64,000 nt of DNA from Phlebopus portentosus (lineage: Eukaryota; Basidiomycota; Agaricomycetes; Boletales; Boletinellaceae), in NCBI GenBank assembly GCA_037892935.1, contig JAYXKI010000012.1:620001-684000 (forward strand). The letters run 5' to 3'. Made by a program: the position numbers and the translations under genes. Every line of letters starts with the position of its first letter. Positions within the stretch are counted from its first letter, which is position 1. The notes under the pieces were generated by a model. That model did not search any database. It worked only from the letters and a program-made list of their open reading frames with translations, and was not told where the DNA came from. Below, piece after piece: positions 54,772 through 64,000 of the stretch.

Positions 54772-57700
54772 TCATAAGTTGGATTCGGCGTCTAGGTCAT
54801 CCGCCGCGGTCTCTTGTGCTAGGTTGTCGAGTTCCGGCGTGGATTTCTGAGTGAGGTCTTCGACTGAGTCGATGATTCGAGTGCGTGCGTGGTAGGGGAT
54901 AACTCTGAATGCTGCGTAACGAAGTGCTGAAATGGCGCCGTTTGCTTCGGCGAGAACGTAGGATCCTCCTTTGGTTCGCCGCACGACAATCATGGGCCCT
55001 AGGTACTTCGGCTTTGTCTTCCTGTTCAGCTCATTTTCGATCTGGGAGTTCCGGACCAGCACAAGTGAGCCGGGGGCGAAATTGTAATCTTTAATTGTTG
55101 CGGCGTGGGTTTTCTCGAAGTCCTGTATGGATTTGAAACGCCCCTGGATGACGGATTCCTTGACTCGTTGGAGGTCCTCGGGACGTTTCTGGAGTGCCCT
55201 TGCTCTCCCCGCGATGAGTTGTGCGTCGGACATCTTGGAGGTGACCGCCGGCGAGATGTACGTCTGTTCGGCGAGGTCGAAGGGGAGTACTGGTTCGACG
55301 CCGTGGGCCATAAAGTATGGGCTATAGCCTGTGCGGCGTTGAATCGTGATTCGTTCGGCCCAAATGGCGTGGTATATATGCTGGGACCACTTGTCTGGGC
55401 TTGAGTCGGCGAGCTTCATTAGGGTTTCTCTAAGGTCCCGGTGTCGCCGCTCAATGATTCCGTTGGCTCTTGAGTTGTACGGCGAGATTCGAATGTGCTG
55501 GACATTGTATTTGGCGAGAAGGCGGGGTAGGTCCTTGGAGAATGAGGCGCCGTTGTCGGTTACGATCTCCTCAACTCGTCCCCATCTTGACAAGATATCT
55601 TCAAAAACGAAGCGTGCTATCGAGGCGGCGTTATCTTTGCGCAGCGTTCGGAATTCGGGGTATCCGGTGAGGGAGTCTCGGGCCTGAACGATATACTTGA
55701 ATCCGCCGGAGGGCGGCATTAACATGACGTCTATATGCACCCTGGAGAATAGCGGCGCGGGCGTCGGGCTTTGCGGCGTGGTATATATTTTCGTAAACTG
55801 CCTCGTTTGGCATTGGTGGCAGGTTCTGATATACCATTTGATGTCCTGATGCATTCCTGGCCACCAGAATCGGTCTTGAATCGTTGTTCTGACAGAGAAG
55901 AAGCCTTTGTGGCCGAGTTCGTCGTGGGCAGTTCTGATAATGGAAATTCGGCGTTCCGGCGGAATAACGAGTGCGGCGTGACCTTTGTCGTTCTTTCTGT
56001 AGAGTTCGCCGTGCTGTAGGAAGAAACGAGTGGCTCGGCGTACGAACTGTTTGAATTGGGCGTCTGAAAAATCGGCGGGGCGGGATGGGGCGGCGAGAAA
56101 TTTCTTGATACAACCGAGGTCTTTGAATCCTTTTTGTGAGGCTTTGTGATCGGGGAGTTGTACGGGTTCGCTGTTTGGGGTATAGGCCGTGTCGGAAAGG
56201 TCTTGGTTTAGGAAGGAGTATTGATGGTCGATCCATTCTTCGAAGCCTTCGTCTCGCGGCGGATCGGTTTGTGCGGCGCCGCGGCGTGATAGGCCGTCTG
56301 GGCCGAGGTGTTTGGGCGCCGGCGTATGAATGATCGTGAAATTGAAAAGTAAGATGCCGGCGATCCATCTATTGATAGTGGCGTTGGGTTGGAGGTCTGG
56401 GTTGTTAATCATGCCTTTAATATAGCTGGCGTCGACTTCGACGAAAAAGTGATCGATGCCGACGAGGTATATGCGCGCCTCATATAGAGCTCTGAAGAGG
56501 CCGAAGAGTTCTAGCTTCGCCTGGGAGTAGTTTCGTTCTCTGTTGTTCCAAGTTCCGGACATGAAACGGGATGGGACCCTTTCGCCGTTTTCGCCGAGCT
56601 GTAACAAGATGGCGCCGTAGCCATGAACGGAGGAGTCTACACAGAAATGAACAGGTTGTCCTGACTCGTAGTCAATAGAACGAATGGCGCCGGAGGATGC
56701 TACGGCGTGTTTTAGTAGATCCATAGATCGGCGGGCGTCTTCGTCGAATAGGAAGGGCTGGTCTTTGCAGAGTAGTTTGTTGAGACCGGCGGATAGTCTG
56801 GCGTAGTTCTTCACGAAGTGTCTAAGGACGCCGGCCGTACCTAAGAATGCCCGAACATCGTGGACATCCCGCGGCGGAGGCCAATCCATTATCGCCTTGA
56901 CCCTGGATGCGTCTGGGACTCGGCCGGCGTAATTACAGGTGTGTCCTACAATGACTGCTTCTGGTGCGGCGATGATGAGTTTCTTACCCGAGACAGTGGC
57001 GCCGACTACTTTGAGGCGTTGGAGGACGCGGTTGACGTCGTTGAGATGTTCCCAGATGAAGCGGCGGATGTTCGGGTTCCCCGGAATGGTTTCGTAGTTT
57101 CCGGCGGCGAGCTCGTATCGGGATTTAGGCCCTTTTACAGGAATATCGTCGATGTATGGGATACAGACGTGGGGTATTTCATCTTTGAGTACGAAGGTGA
57201 CGTCGGCGTGCATAATTTGTTGCGAGTTGGTGTATCCCATAGGAATCGACGTGAGGCGAAACGTGCCGAGAGGTGTTTGGAATGTTGTGAGGTCGCGGGA
57301 TTGTACGTCGAGCTTTCTCTGGTCGAAGGCGACGAATAGATCGAGTGTGGTGTAGCAGGCATGGCCGCCGAAGGTCTCGGCGATGTGTTCTGTGGGGTAA
57401 GGGACGGAGGGGTCGCGTATGGAGACTTTGTTGAGTGGCTGGAGGTCGTGTACAAGTCGAAGGGATTTTCCATCCTTTTTAACGACGCAGAACCATCGGG
57501 AGCGGTAAGAGGAATTGGACGGCTCGTAGACGCCGGAGTTAATTTTGTCTTTGATTATGCGAACCACTTCGTTGAAGATCCCCGGCGGAATAGGGATGTT
57601 TTTCATTACCCACGGCGTATGGTCGACAGTAGGAATTAGAACCGGCGCGAAGTATTGATAGTCGAGGGAGCCCTTTTCTGTTTCGTCCCAAGCTAGGCCG

Positions 57701-58257
57701 TCTTCATGTTGTAGAAGGGTCCAGTAGGCGAGGTTCTTTTCTTCCTCACTGAGGAAGCCAGTTGGGTCGATGTCTAGGGCGTCGAAGCACTCTTGTGTAA
57801 AGCGGCGTCCTGGAATGAACTCCGGCGGATCGATAGGGAGCTTCGGTAGATCTGTGAGCGGCTGCGGGTGTGATTTGCGTATGATGCGGTAGTCCTCTGG
57901 AAGGGTCGCCGATATAGGTTTGGTTCGTTGGGCGACCTTTTTGTACTTGTAGGCGTGCCCGGCCGGTTGAGCGGCCGTGGTATTAAGAGTGCTGTTGGAG
58001 CGGGGTATTCGGTTGCGTACGGGGAGTGATTCATCATCGAAAATAGAGTTAATGAAGAAGGCTGGATGTTTTTGGGCTTTGTTCTGGGCTGTGAAACCCT
58101 TTTCGGCGGATCGATCAGAAAATGAGGTGGAGATATCTATGGTGCGGGGATTGAAGGCGATATTTACAGTCGCCGGGCCGTGATGGAGGACATATGCGTC
58201 GGGTATGGTTGGGGGTATACGCCGCATATGTTCCGGCGGACGCCGCTGGGACGTCAT
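54772..58257 (-). CDS. pol of the inner element: reverse transcriptase, RNase H, integrase
   Basis: Uninterrupted 1161 aa. RT at about residues 220-450: SRWFCVVKKDGKSLRLVHDL, TTLDLFVAFDQ (Asp306), and catalytic PYIDDIP (Asp370/371). RNase H about 536-655 (FCVDSSVHGYGAILLQ, AKLELFGLFRAL). Integrase: zinc region with His778/His783 and CHQC 813-816, catalytic Asp843 (HIDV), Asp901 (TDNGASFS) and Glu936 (IIERRHRD), then a basic C-terminal domain (YLGPMIVVRRT). No protease here; it is at the end of the gag ORF. The ATG (58257) overlaps the gag-protease stop as ATGA. All catalytic residues are present, so the element may have moved fairly recently. Confidence 0.93.
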   Translation of the reverse strand: MTSQRRPPEHMRRIPPTIPDAYVLHHGPATVNIAFNPRTIDISTSFSDRSAEKGFTAQNKAQKHPAFFINSIFDDESLPVRNRIPRSNSTLNTTAAQPAGHAYKYKKVAQRTKPISATLPEDYRIIRKSHPQPLTDLPKLPIDPPEFIPGRRFTQECFDALDIDPTGFLSEEEKNLAYWTLLQHEDGLAWDETEKGSLDYQYFAPVLIPTVDHTPWVMKNIPIPPGIFNEVVRIIKDKINSGVYEPSNSSYRSRWFCVVKKDGKSLRLVHDLQPLNKVSIRDPSVPYPTEHIAETFGGHACYTTLDLFVAFDQRKLDVQSRDLTTFQTPLGTFRLTSIPMGYTNSQQIMHADVTFVLKDEIPHVCIPYIDDIPVKGPKSRYELAAGNYETIPGNPNIRRFIWEHLNDVNRVLQRLKVVGATVSGKKLIIAAPEAVIVGHTCNYAGRVPDASRVKAIMDWPPPRDVHDVRAFLGTAGVLRHFVKNYARLSAGLNKLLCKDQPFLFDEDARRSMDLLKHAVASSGAIRSIDYESGQPVHFCVDSSVHGYGAILLQLGENGERVPSRFMSGTWNNRERNYSQAKLELFGLFRALYEARIYLVGIDHFFVEVDASYIKGMINNPDLQPNATINRWIAGILLFNFTIIHTPAPKHLGPDGLSRRGAAQTDPPRDEGFEEWIDHQYSFLNQDLSDTAYTPNSEPVQLPDHKASQKGFKDLGCIKKFLAAPSRPADFSDAQFKQFVRRATRFFLQHGELYRKNDKGHAALVIPPERRISIIRTAHDELGHKGFFSVRTTIQDRFWWPGMHQDIKWYIRTCHQCQTRQFTKIYTTPQSPTPAPLFSRVHIDVMLMPPSGGFKYIVQARDSLTGYPEFRTLRKDNAASIARFVFEDILSRWGRVEEIVTDNGASFSKDLPRLLAKYNVQHIRISPYNSRANGIIERRHRDLRETLMKLADSSPDKWSQHIYHAIWAERITIQRRTGYSPYFMAHGVEPVLPFDLAEQTYISPAVTSKMSDAQLIAGRARALQKRPEDLQRVKESVIQGRFKSIQDFEKTHAATIKDYNFAPGSLVLVRNSQIENELNRKTKPKYLGPMIVVRRTKGGSYVLAEANGAISALRYAAFRVIPYHARTRIIDSVEDLTQKSTPELDNLAQETAADDLDAESNL

Positions 58258-60713
58258 TGTCTAGGGGGGCGCTGTTTTTCTGTCCCGGCGCCGCGCTGAA
58301 TCGTCGGGATCGACATGGTTTCGTTCGTATCGGGATGAGTAAGGTATAGCGTCTGTTCGCCGTCGGCCTCGTCTATGACCTGCGCCCTAGTGTGTACGAA
58401 AAACGGCCGGCCTAATAGTAACTGAAAGGGGGCCTTTTCGACGACCTGGACTTGGACAACAATAGAGAAGGCGCCTATGGTGAGTCTGACGCGAGGGATG
58501 AGTCCCGCCGAGCGTGAGGTTTGTCTGTCGGCGGTTTCTACTGTGATTGCTTGGCTCATTATCGTCGGGGACCCGAGGTCCTTCCATACCTCTTTTGGCA
58601 CGGCGATAAATGTCGACCCCGAGTCGAGCAAAGCTTTTACTTCGAATTTATCATCGAGCCAGACCTCGATTTCGCGGAGGGGAACGTTCGGCGGGGCGAC
58701 GGAAGGATCTTCGTCGCCGAAGTTAACCGGCGAGGTGGGCCTCGGGATCGAGGCGTACATTGCCATCTCGTGATCAGGATTTTCCCTAATTAGTTCTCGG
58801 CGCCCCGTGACGAATTCTTTACACTTCTTTCTGATTTCGGGAGAGGCGGCGAGCAGGCTTCGGATCGGCAGGGTGACTTCCGAGTCCAGAATCTTGTCGA
58901 AAACGTTCGATACCGCGGCGTCATCGTATGCTGGTACGGTGGTTCGGTATTGTGGCTTCGGATCCGCCGCGTCATCCCTGTGTGGCGCCGAGGGCATCGG
59001 CGGCGGGGCCGGGCGTTGTCCGGGTGGTTTCCCCTTCTTGCTGTTATCTCCCCATTTCGGGTTGGGGTCTCGAGGCGGCTTTCTGGTGGGGATTTCGATT
59101 CCGTCGAAAACTTCTCTGGGGCCTGGCCGTCTTCCGGCGGCGGCGAAGGCATTCTGCGGTTGTTCGGGGGATTCTTCTTGTTCAAAAAGGAGCGCGACTC
59201 CGTCGCAGGCATCGTCGTCTGGGGGGTCTTCTGGGGTGATAGCCTCGAAGTAGTTCGATTCCTGGATTCGCGGCGGCAGGCCGTTCGGCGGATTTGTATT
59301 GTAGGCTAAGGGAGGCGGTGCCCGGTTGAGGCCCTGGTACATAGATTCCTGTGATGGAGGGTGTGACTGATACATGGATTGTTGAGTCGGCGGTTGTCCC
59401 TGATATGTGGGATCCTGCCTCGGCGGAGCGATCCTTGGCGGCGTGTCGGATACGGGCTGAATGGGGAGCTGGACGCCAACTGGTGCGTAGTTTGGATTCT
59501 CTATGAAGAGCTTATTAATCCTGTCCAGTACTGACATCCCCGGTTCTCCCTGAGGAAGTCGGCCATTGGAGGGGTACAAGTACCCTTTGGCGTCGGCGAG
59601 CATGATTCCCCTCTGGATCAGGGAGATCTTGGTGGGACAGTCGCGGGTAGAGTGTGTTACACTGGCGCATACGGCGCATTTTCCGTTAAATCTGGCTTGT
59701 CGGGGCTGCGGCGGGGCTCCTGCGGTTGGCGGCGGAGCGCGGCGGTTTGACTTCTCGGTGGCTTCACGGAGGGCGCGCATTTCCTGGATTAGGAGGGACA
59801 CCCACGGTTCTTCTTGCTTGACCTGGGGTTGGTTGATGACTCCGTAGGCCGGAGCACCGGGCTGCGGCGGCGGCGTGTACGTCGTAACTTGTGTATAGGT
59901 GGGCATGGCCGCTGTCGCCGCATACATCAGTGGTTGGTCGGCGGTTGTGAGGCGGCCGCCGGTTAGGATGCGTTCTAGTTCTCTTACAACTGTGTCGATG
60001 TCCCAGGGCACGCCGGTAGGGTGGTCGTGCTTGACAAACCGCAAATTAAGATCCAGCTCTCTGTTTAGCGTCGGGTGGAGGCCTTCTCTGAACATACGCT
60101 TCTGTTCGAACTCTGATAGCATGCCGGCGTCGATAAGATACGAGGAGACGGTGATAAAGTTCCTATGGTATTCGCCGAGGGCGGCGGTGTTCAGCATAAT
60201 TTGGTTGCGGCTTATGTTAATAAGGTTGTGGAGGTCGCCGAGTGTGTACTGGGTCGTAGCGTTTGGGTAGTACTTTAGGATAGCGTCTTTGAATGCCATA
60301 AAGTCGTTTCCTCTCGTTTCGGGCCTTTTGCACCATAGCTGATCGTCTTTAGCGTCGGCGTAGCATCTTGCCCAAGCGATCATTTGTGCATCTGTTAGGC
60401 CGGCGCTTCGTCCAAATAGCCAGACTCTGTTAAAGAAGATGGGGATTTCCGCGGGGTCGCCGGAGGCGTTGAACTTCGGCGCGCGGCGGTCTCCCGGGTA
60501 GGGCATTGTAGCTCCTGGCACTGGTGGGTTGGGACCACTTAATGGATGGGTATCTGGGTCACTGAGGTCTGGGAGAGGGGGAAAGGCGCCCGCGGGGGTT
60601 GGTGCTGGTGCGGCATAGGCTGGTGCGGCGGGGGACGGCTGTTGGGGGGGCGGCGGGGTCGATCCTGAGGCTGCGGGGGGCGCGGCGGGAATGCCGGTAT
60701 GGGTGCTGGTCAT
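58254..60713 (-). CDS. gag-protease polyprotein of the inner element
   Basis: From the first in-frame ATG outside the LTR (60713), 819 aa. Pro/Ala-rich N terminus, capsid-like region (APKFNASGDPAEIPIFFNRV, DFMAFKDAILKYYPNAT), zinc knuckle CAVCASVTHSTRDC, a long Pro/Gln-rich linker, and a C-terminal aspartic protease (VKALLDSGSTFIAVP ... FQLLLGRPFF). It ends in TGA that overlaps the pol ATG. The frame is open upstream for a further 286 codons to 61571, in the LTR, with Arg/Ser/Pro-rich protein-like sequence but no ATG. So a spliced leader, a non-AUG start or a longer Gag is possible. Confidence 0.85.
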   Translation of the reverse strand: MTSTHTGIPAAPPAASGSTPPPPQQPSPAAPAYAAPAPTPAGAFPPLPDLSDPDTHPLSGPNPPVPGATMPYPGDRRAPKFNASGDPAEIPIFFNRVWLFGRSAGLTDAQMIAWARCYADAKDDQLWCKRPETRGNDFMAFKDAILKYYPNATTQYTLGDLHNLINISRNQIMLNTAALGEYHRNFITVSSYLIDAGMLSEFEQKRMFREGLHPTLNRELDLNLRFVKHDHPTGVPWDIDTVVRELERILTGGRLTTADQPLMYAATAAMPTYTQVTTYTPPPQPGAPAYGVINQPQVKQEEPWVSLLIQEMRALREATEKSNRRAPPPTAGAPPQPRQARFNGKCAVCASVTHSTRDCPTKISLIQRGIMLADAKGYLYPSNGRLPQGEPGMSVLDRINKLFIENPNYAPVGVQLPIQPVSDTPPRIAPPRQDPTYQGQPPTQQSMYQSHPPSQESMYQGLNRAPPPLAYNTNPPNGLPPRIQESNYFEAITPEDPPDDDACDGVALLFEQEESPEQPQNAFAAAGRRPGPREVFDGIEIPTRKPPRDPNPKWGDNSKKGKPPGQRPAPPPMPSAPHRDDAADPKPQYRTTVPAYDDAAVSNVFDKILDSEVTLPIRSLLAASPEIRKKCKEFVTGRRELIRENPDHEMAMYASIPRPTSPVNFGDEDPSVAPPNVPLREIEVWLDDKFEVKALLDSGSTFIAVPKEVWKDLGSPTIMSQAITVETADRQTSRSAGLIPRVRLTIGAFSIVVQVQVVEKAPFQLLLGRPFFVHTRAQVIDEADGEQTLYLTHPDTNETMSIPTIQRGAGTEKQRPPRQ

Positions 60714-61497
60714 TGTTGGTATCGAGGCCGTCTTAGGAGGTGTACTGGGGGTGGGTGGTTGGGCGTTGTCAATTGGGGAGAGCCGCGGCCTCTGAGCTGG
60801 TGTCGGCGGCGTAAGAGGGGGGGGTGGGGAGAGCCTCGCCGATCGCTCTTCTTCGACGGGGGATAGTGGAGAGTCGGGGGTGGTTGCGTGGCCGTGTACG
60901 AGGGAGTCGGGGACGTAAAGGTCGTCGTCCTCCTGTTCTTCTGCGGCGGAGTATAACTGTAGGCCGGTGCGGCGGTGGAGATCTGGGGGGTTGTCTATGT
61001 CGGAGAAGAGGTCGGTTTCGATGGGGCCGGTGGCTGGAGGTTCCTGGAGGGATATTGACAGGTCCTCGATGCCGCCGGGGACACGAACGTGAGTACTGGG
61101 GCGAATTTCGGATTCGCGGAGGTCTTTAGGAACGTGGATGAAACGAGGGGGAATTATAGGCGATATAGGGTGTGCGGCGGCGGTGCTTGCGCTTTCGCCA
61201 GGCGGTGGGTTGCGTGTAAAAGGAGTGATAGATGCTCTTCTGGGACGCCGGGTGGGTGGGTCGTCTGCGGCGATGGAGGCGCGTCGACGGTTCGGCGCGG
61301 ACGGAGATCTGGGTGCGGTGGGACGGGGTTCTTCTGTTCGGCCTCTTGTAAAGAGTGTGGAATAATGGTATGGTTGGCCGGCGGTTGTGGCTGAGGCTGT
61401 TTGACTGTTTTCCGCCCTTCTTTGCAGCCTTAGTGAGTATCGCGTGCCCTTGGAAGGGCCTGAGATCGGTTGGAACGACACCTTTTTACCTCCCTCG

Positions 61498-61509
61498 CGG
61501 TGGGCTCCA
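61498..61509 (-). other. primer-binding site of the inner element
   Basis: TGGAGCCCACCG on the minus strand, three bases after the LTR end. It begins TGG, as expected for pairing to the CCA end of a tRNA; the tRNA is not identified. Confidence 0.6.
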
Positions 61510-61512
61510 AAA

Positions 61513-63227
61513 TGTAGACTATCAGACTCTCCTAGACAGGGACAAAGGCGGCGGCGGCGGCGTTCGACCACAGGGAGGCGATGTCAAAGGTGTCGAGAGG
61601 AAAAAGGGGAGGTCCTACCAGATCTACAGACTACCTACAGGCTTTCAGAAGCGACACTCAGCTCAGATGTACAAGGATCTGGCCGTTAGGGCAGATCCGC
61701 CGCGCCTTCGAATAACTCGCCGCGGCGATCCGGGCCTCGGCGACTGTATAGGGATCGCCGAGTCCGACTGAACCGGCGAAGGGGTCGCAGCGGCGGACTG
61801 GGTGCGGGGCCGGCGGAGGTTCGCACCAGTGCAATTCCGCCTTGTAGTCGGGGAGATGACGTCGGAACGACACAGAGAGGGTGCGGGAGAGAGAGAGTCG
61901 ACACCACTTAAGAGGGGAGTAGTGTCGGCGGTGGAACGACGCGGAGGCGGCGGAGGCGGCGAGAAGTGGGAGACTGGACTCAGTCGAAAAGGGGCGCTGG
62001 CGCCGACGGAAGGGGTGAACACAAGAAGAGTGACAGCTGCGTCGAGGCGTCGACGAAGTATAACAGATGCCTAGAAGAGTGACGGCTGCGTCGAGGCGTT
62101 GAGGAAGAATCACAAATGTTCAGGGCCCGAGCGGCGGCGGAGGCTAGAGAGAGAGAGACGGCGATGCAGATATGAGTGGGACGTCCCCGGCGCGATTACT
62201 AGACGAGTGACAGCTGCGCAGAGGGGAGACGACCAGGGCGGCGAATGAGCTCGGCGGCTTCTATCCTGTGAGATCCGGGGCCACGCCGTCAGGACGGGAT
62301 CGGCGAGGGCACGTGACCGGGAGTTCGCCCGATCCGGCTGTCTGATTCTTTGTATATACTGGTTTCTTGAAGGAGGCTTCTTTACTTGTGGTTGGTCTCT
62401 GGTAGCTGCGTTCTAGAGTGTATATCTGCTGTTTTTTAGGATAGATACATGCTCTCTATATATACTATGAGTCCTTGATAAGAAATATCACTTAAAGCGG
62501 CGGGCGGCGAGGCGTGACAGGCGCGCCGCGACGGCGGGGGCCGCCGCCGAGATGCGCCGCCAAGCCACCAAGACCTAGGGGCGCCCCAATCGGAACGGCG
62601 GAGTGCTGGTACGTCGTGTCGAATGTCGGGGCCGTTCGGATCGGTCAGGGCGCGCTCTATATAGATCTGAAACGCCAAGGGGTCAAATAAAACTAAAAAG
62701 GGGAATATACGGACGGCCGCCGGGCGCGCTACCACACTCGGCGTACAATGTGGGATGATAAGAATATGAAACAATCAACGAAATGGACCTGAGATTGGCT
62801 ATCGTTCACCCAGCCGGCGCGGCGGCGGGCATACACCTCCGCGATGGCGCGATATACATCCGCCGCAGCGTATCCGGCCGCCGTGCGAGCACTTCCGAAG
62901 CCCGGAGTCACCGGATTCGGCGGAACCGTTCTTAAGAGAGGCTGGAGAAGGGGAACTAGGATTTGGTCGAAGGGAGGACAAGGTGATCATAAGATAGGAG
63001 TGGAGGCGTCGCCGCCGGTTCGTATGGTCGGCGGCGGCGGCGGCGTGGATGCTGTTCCTAGGCCGCCGAAGGTCCGGCGGCCGCTGAGCAGGCTGTATTA
63101 TGGGTAACGGCGGCGAAGGCTGGTTTGCTGACAATAGTACGCGGGGTGTCCTGGGTATGGCATAGGGGAGTACCGCCCTTACAGGCCTGTGCCGCTGGAC
63201 CGGTACAGGTTAGTGCGGCGCACTACA
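61513..63227 (-). repeat. right LTR copy (5' LTR of the inner element)
   Basis: 1715 bp, TGTAGTGCGCCGC...TAGTCTACA on the minus strand. It joins the outer element's coding sequence directly at 63228. Confidence 0.9.
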
Positions 63228-64000
63228 GCGGGAGGAAAGGAGTTGGATGCCTTCGTTAGCATCGTACACCCAAAGGTAGCAGGTGATGACGAAGTAGACT
63301 TGTCAAACCCCCTACTCGAAGAGGAAAACTTCATTGATGCTCATGCACTGATCGACTCAGGGTGCACGGGCTCATGCATCGACAAAGGTTTTGTCAAATG
63401 GTATGGTTTCCCCACCCAAAGGTACATTCAGCCTAGACCAGTCTTCAATGCTGACGGAACAAGCAACGAGGCTGGATTGATCAAGGAATACGTAGTCGTA
63501 CGAATGTTCTTTGGGAAACACGAGGAAGAGATTCGACTAGCAGTGACATCCTTAGCGTCAAGCAACATCCTCCTTGGACATGACTGGTTGACGAAGCATA
63601 ATCCTGAGATTGATTGGAGGTTAGGAACAGTTAAGTTCACCCATTGCCCTGACGAATGTGAGTCGCCACTGTCGAGCGAGGAGATAGATGAGGAGTTTGT
63701 GAGGAATGTGCGGATGAAGGAAGCGGCAAAATGGCCACCTTACCTGGAGGAATATGCCAACGTCTTTAGTGAGGAATCATTCAAACGATTACCAAACCAC
63801 CAAATGTGGGACCACGCTATTGACCTGAAACCAGATTTCAAACCCAGCGACTGCAAGGTTTACCCGTTGTCACCAAAAGAACAAGAAGCGATGAGGGAGT
63901 TCATTGAGGAAAACCTAGCGTCAGGACGTATCCGACAGTCGAAGTCTCCAATGGCGTCACCATTCTTCTTTATCAAGAAAGAGGATGGGAGCTTACGAGC
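63228..64000 (+). CDS. protease-reverse transcriptase of the outer element (partial, runs off the window)
   Basis: Open from 63228 to the window end. Aspartic protease with [19 protein letters not shown] and the later [11 protein letters not shown], then a linker and the start of RT ([40 protein letters not shown]). It belongs with the gag at 45613-47319; the true beginning lies in sequence interrupted or lost at the insertion. No stop codon is seen in the part present. Confidence 0.88.

Larger units (their letters stand above)
49393..63227 (-). mobile_element. inner Ty3/gypsy-type LTR retrotransposon, minus strand, about 13.8 kb
   Basis: Two direct LTR copies (49393-51124 and 61513-63227) of form TGTAG...CTACA flank a gag-protease ORF, an RT-RNase H-integrase ORF and about 3.6 kb more that carries a spliced gene on the other strand. 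The right LTR abuts the outer element's protease-RT sequence. A primer-binding site follows the right (5') LTR. A polypurine tract is not visible next to the left (3') LTR, and the flanks (ACCGC left, GCGGG right) do not form a target-site duplication. Confidence 0.85.
44810..64000 (+). mobile_element. outer Ty3/gypsy retrotransposon, plus strand, split by a nested insertion, runs off the window
   Basis: Gag (45613-47319) and protease-RT (63228 onward) are on the plus strand and of the same type, but are separated by about 15.9 kb of unrelated GC-rich DNA. The order gag then protease DSGCTGS then RT is that of Ty3/gypsy. The 3' LTR is outside the window, so the left boundary is provisional. 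Confidence 0.75.

Noticed and set aside
53801..54775. 324-codon minus frame overlapping the passenger gene
   Set aside because: Antisense to its exons 4-5 and the AT-rich spacer; composition is a GC-skew shadow and no domain is present.
1..64000. tRNA genes, rRNA, CRISPR arrays, prokaryotic operons
   Set aside because: No cloverleaf with A and B boxes, no rRNA-like sequence and no regularly spaced short palindromic repeats were found by eye; gene structure is eukaryotic.

Overview
The window is nuclear DNA of a filamentous basidiomycete, most likely an Agaricomycete. The evidence is intron-rich genes with 45-75 nt introns, F-box proteins of basidiomycete type, large families of small secreted proteins (SSPs), a fungal MID1, an Asx-homology-domain protein, and Ty3/gypsy retrotransposons. 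Exon models were worked out by hand from splice signals, reading phase and family consensus; no alignment was run. Left part (1-25.7 kb): conserved single-copy genes are DPH3 (minus), MID1 (plus), the ribosomal protein gene RPS26 (minus) and an Asx-homology-domain gene divergent from it (plus). Between them lie two F-box genes, one interrupted by an in-frame TGA. There is also a Ser/Ala/Val-rich secreted protein, a patch of four paralogous six-cysteine SSPs inside direct and inverted duplications (13.7-18.6 kb), and a secreted protein built of nine repeats (19.1-20.8 kb). Middle part (25.7-44.5 kb): a segmentally duplicated array. It carries nine copies, all on the minus strand, of a four-exon secreted protein family with about 12 cysteines; five are intact and four are broken. 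Among them are an intact secreted protein with an eqolisin-like pattern, EMC8 and BUD32. The EMC8-BUD32 divergent pair was itself duplicated and the copies decayed reciprocally: at 29-31 kb EMC8 is intact and BUD32 is dead, while at 36.8-38.4 kb BUD32 is intact and only an EMC8 scrap remains. Right part (44.8-64 kb): nested retrotransposons. An outer Ty3/gypsy element on the plus strand (gag 45.6-47.3 kb with two internal TGA codons; protease-RT resuming at 63,228 and leaving the window) is split by about 15.9 kb of GC-rich, CCGCCG-rich DNA. That insert contains a second gypsy element on the minus strand with 1.7 kb LTRs (49,393-51,124 and 61,513-63,227), a gag-protease ORF and a complete RT-RNase H-integrase ORF overlapping it by ATGA. 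In the opposite orientation it carries a five-exon gene ending in a CX2CX6CX8CX2CX6C cluster, with a 23-G run that breaks its first exon. Tandem arrays of 182 bp and 145 bp lie in the insert. Themes: accessory DNA expands by segmental duplication of secreted-protein genes next to housekeeping genes, and dead copies commonly show CGA-to-TGA changes, suggesting CpG deamination or an RIP-like process.
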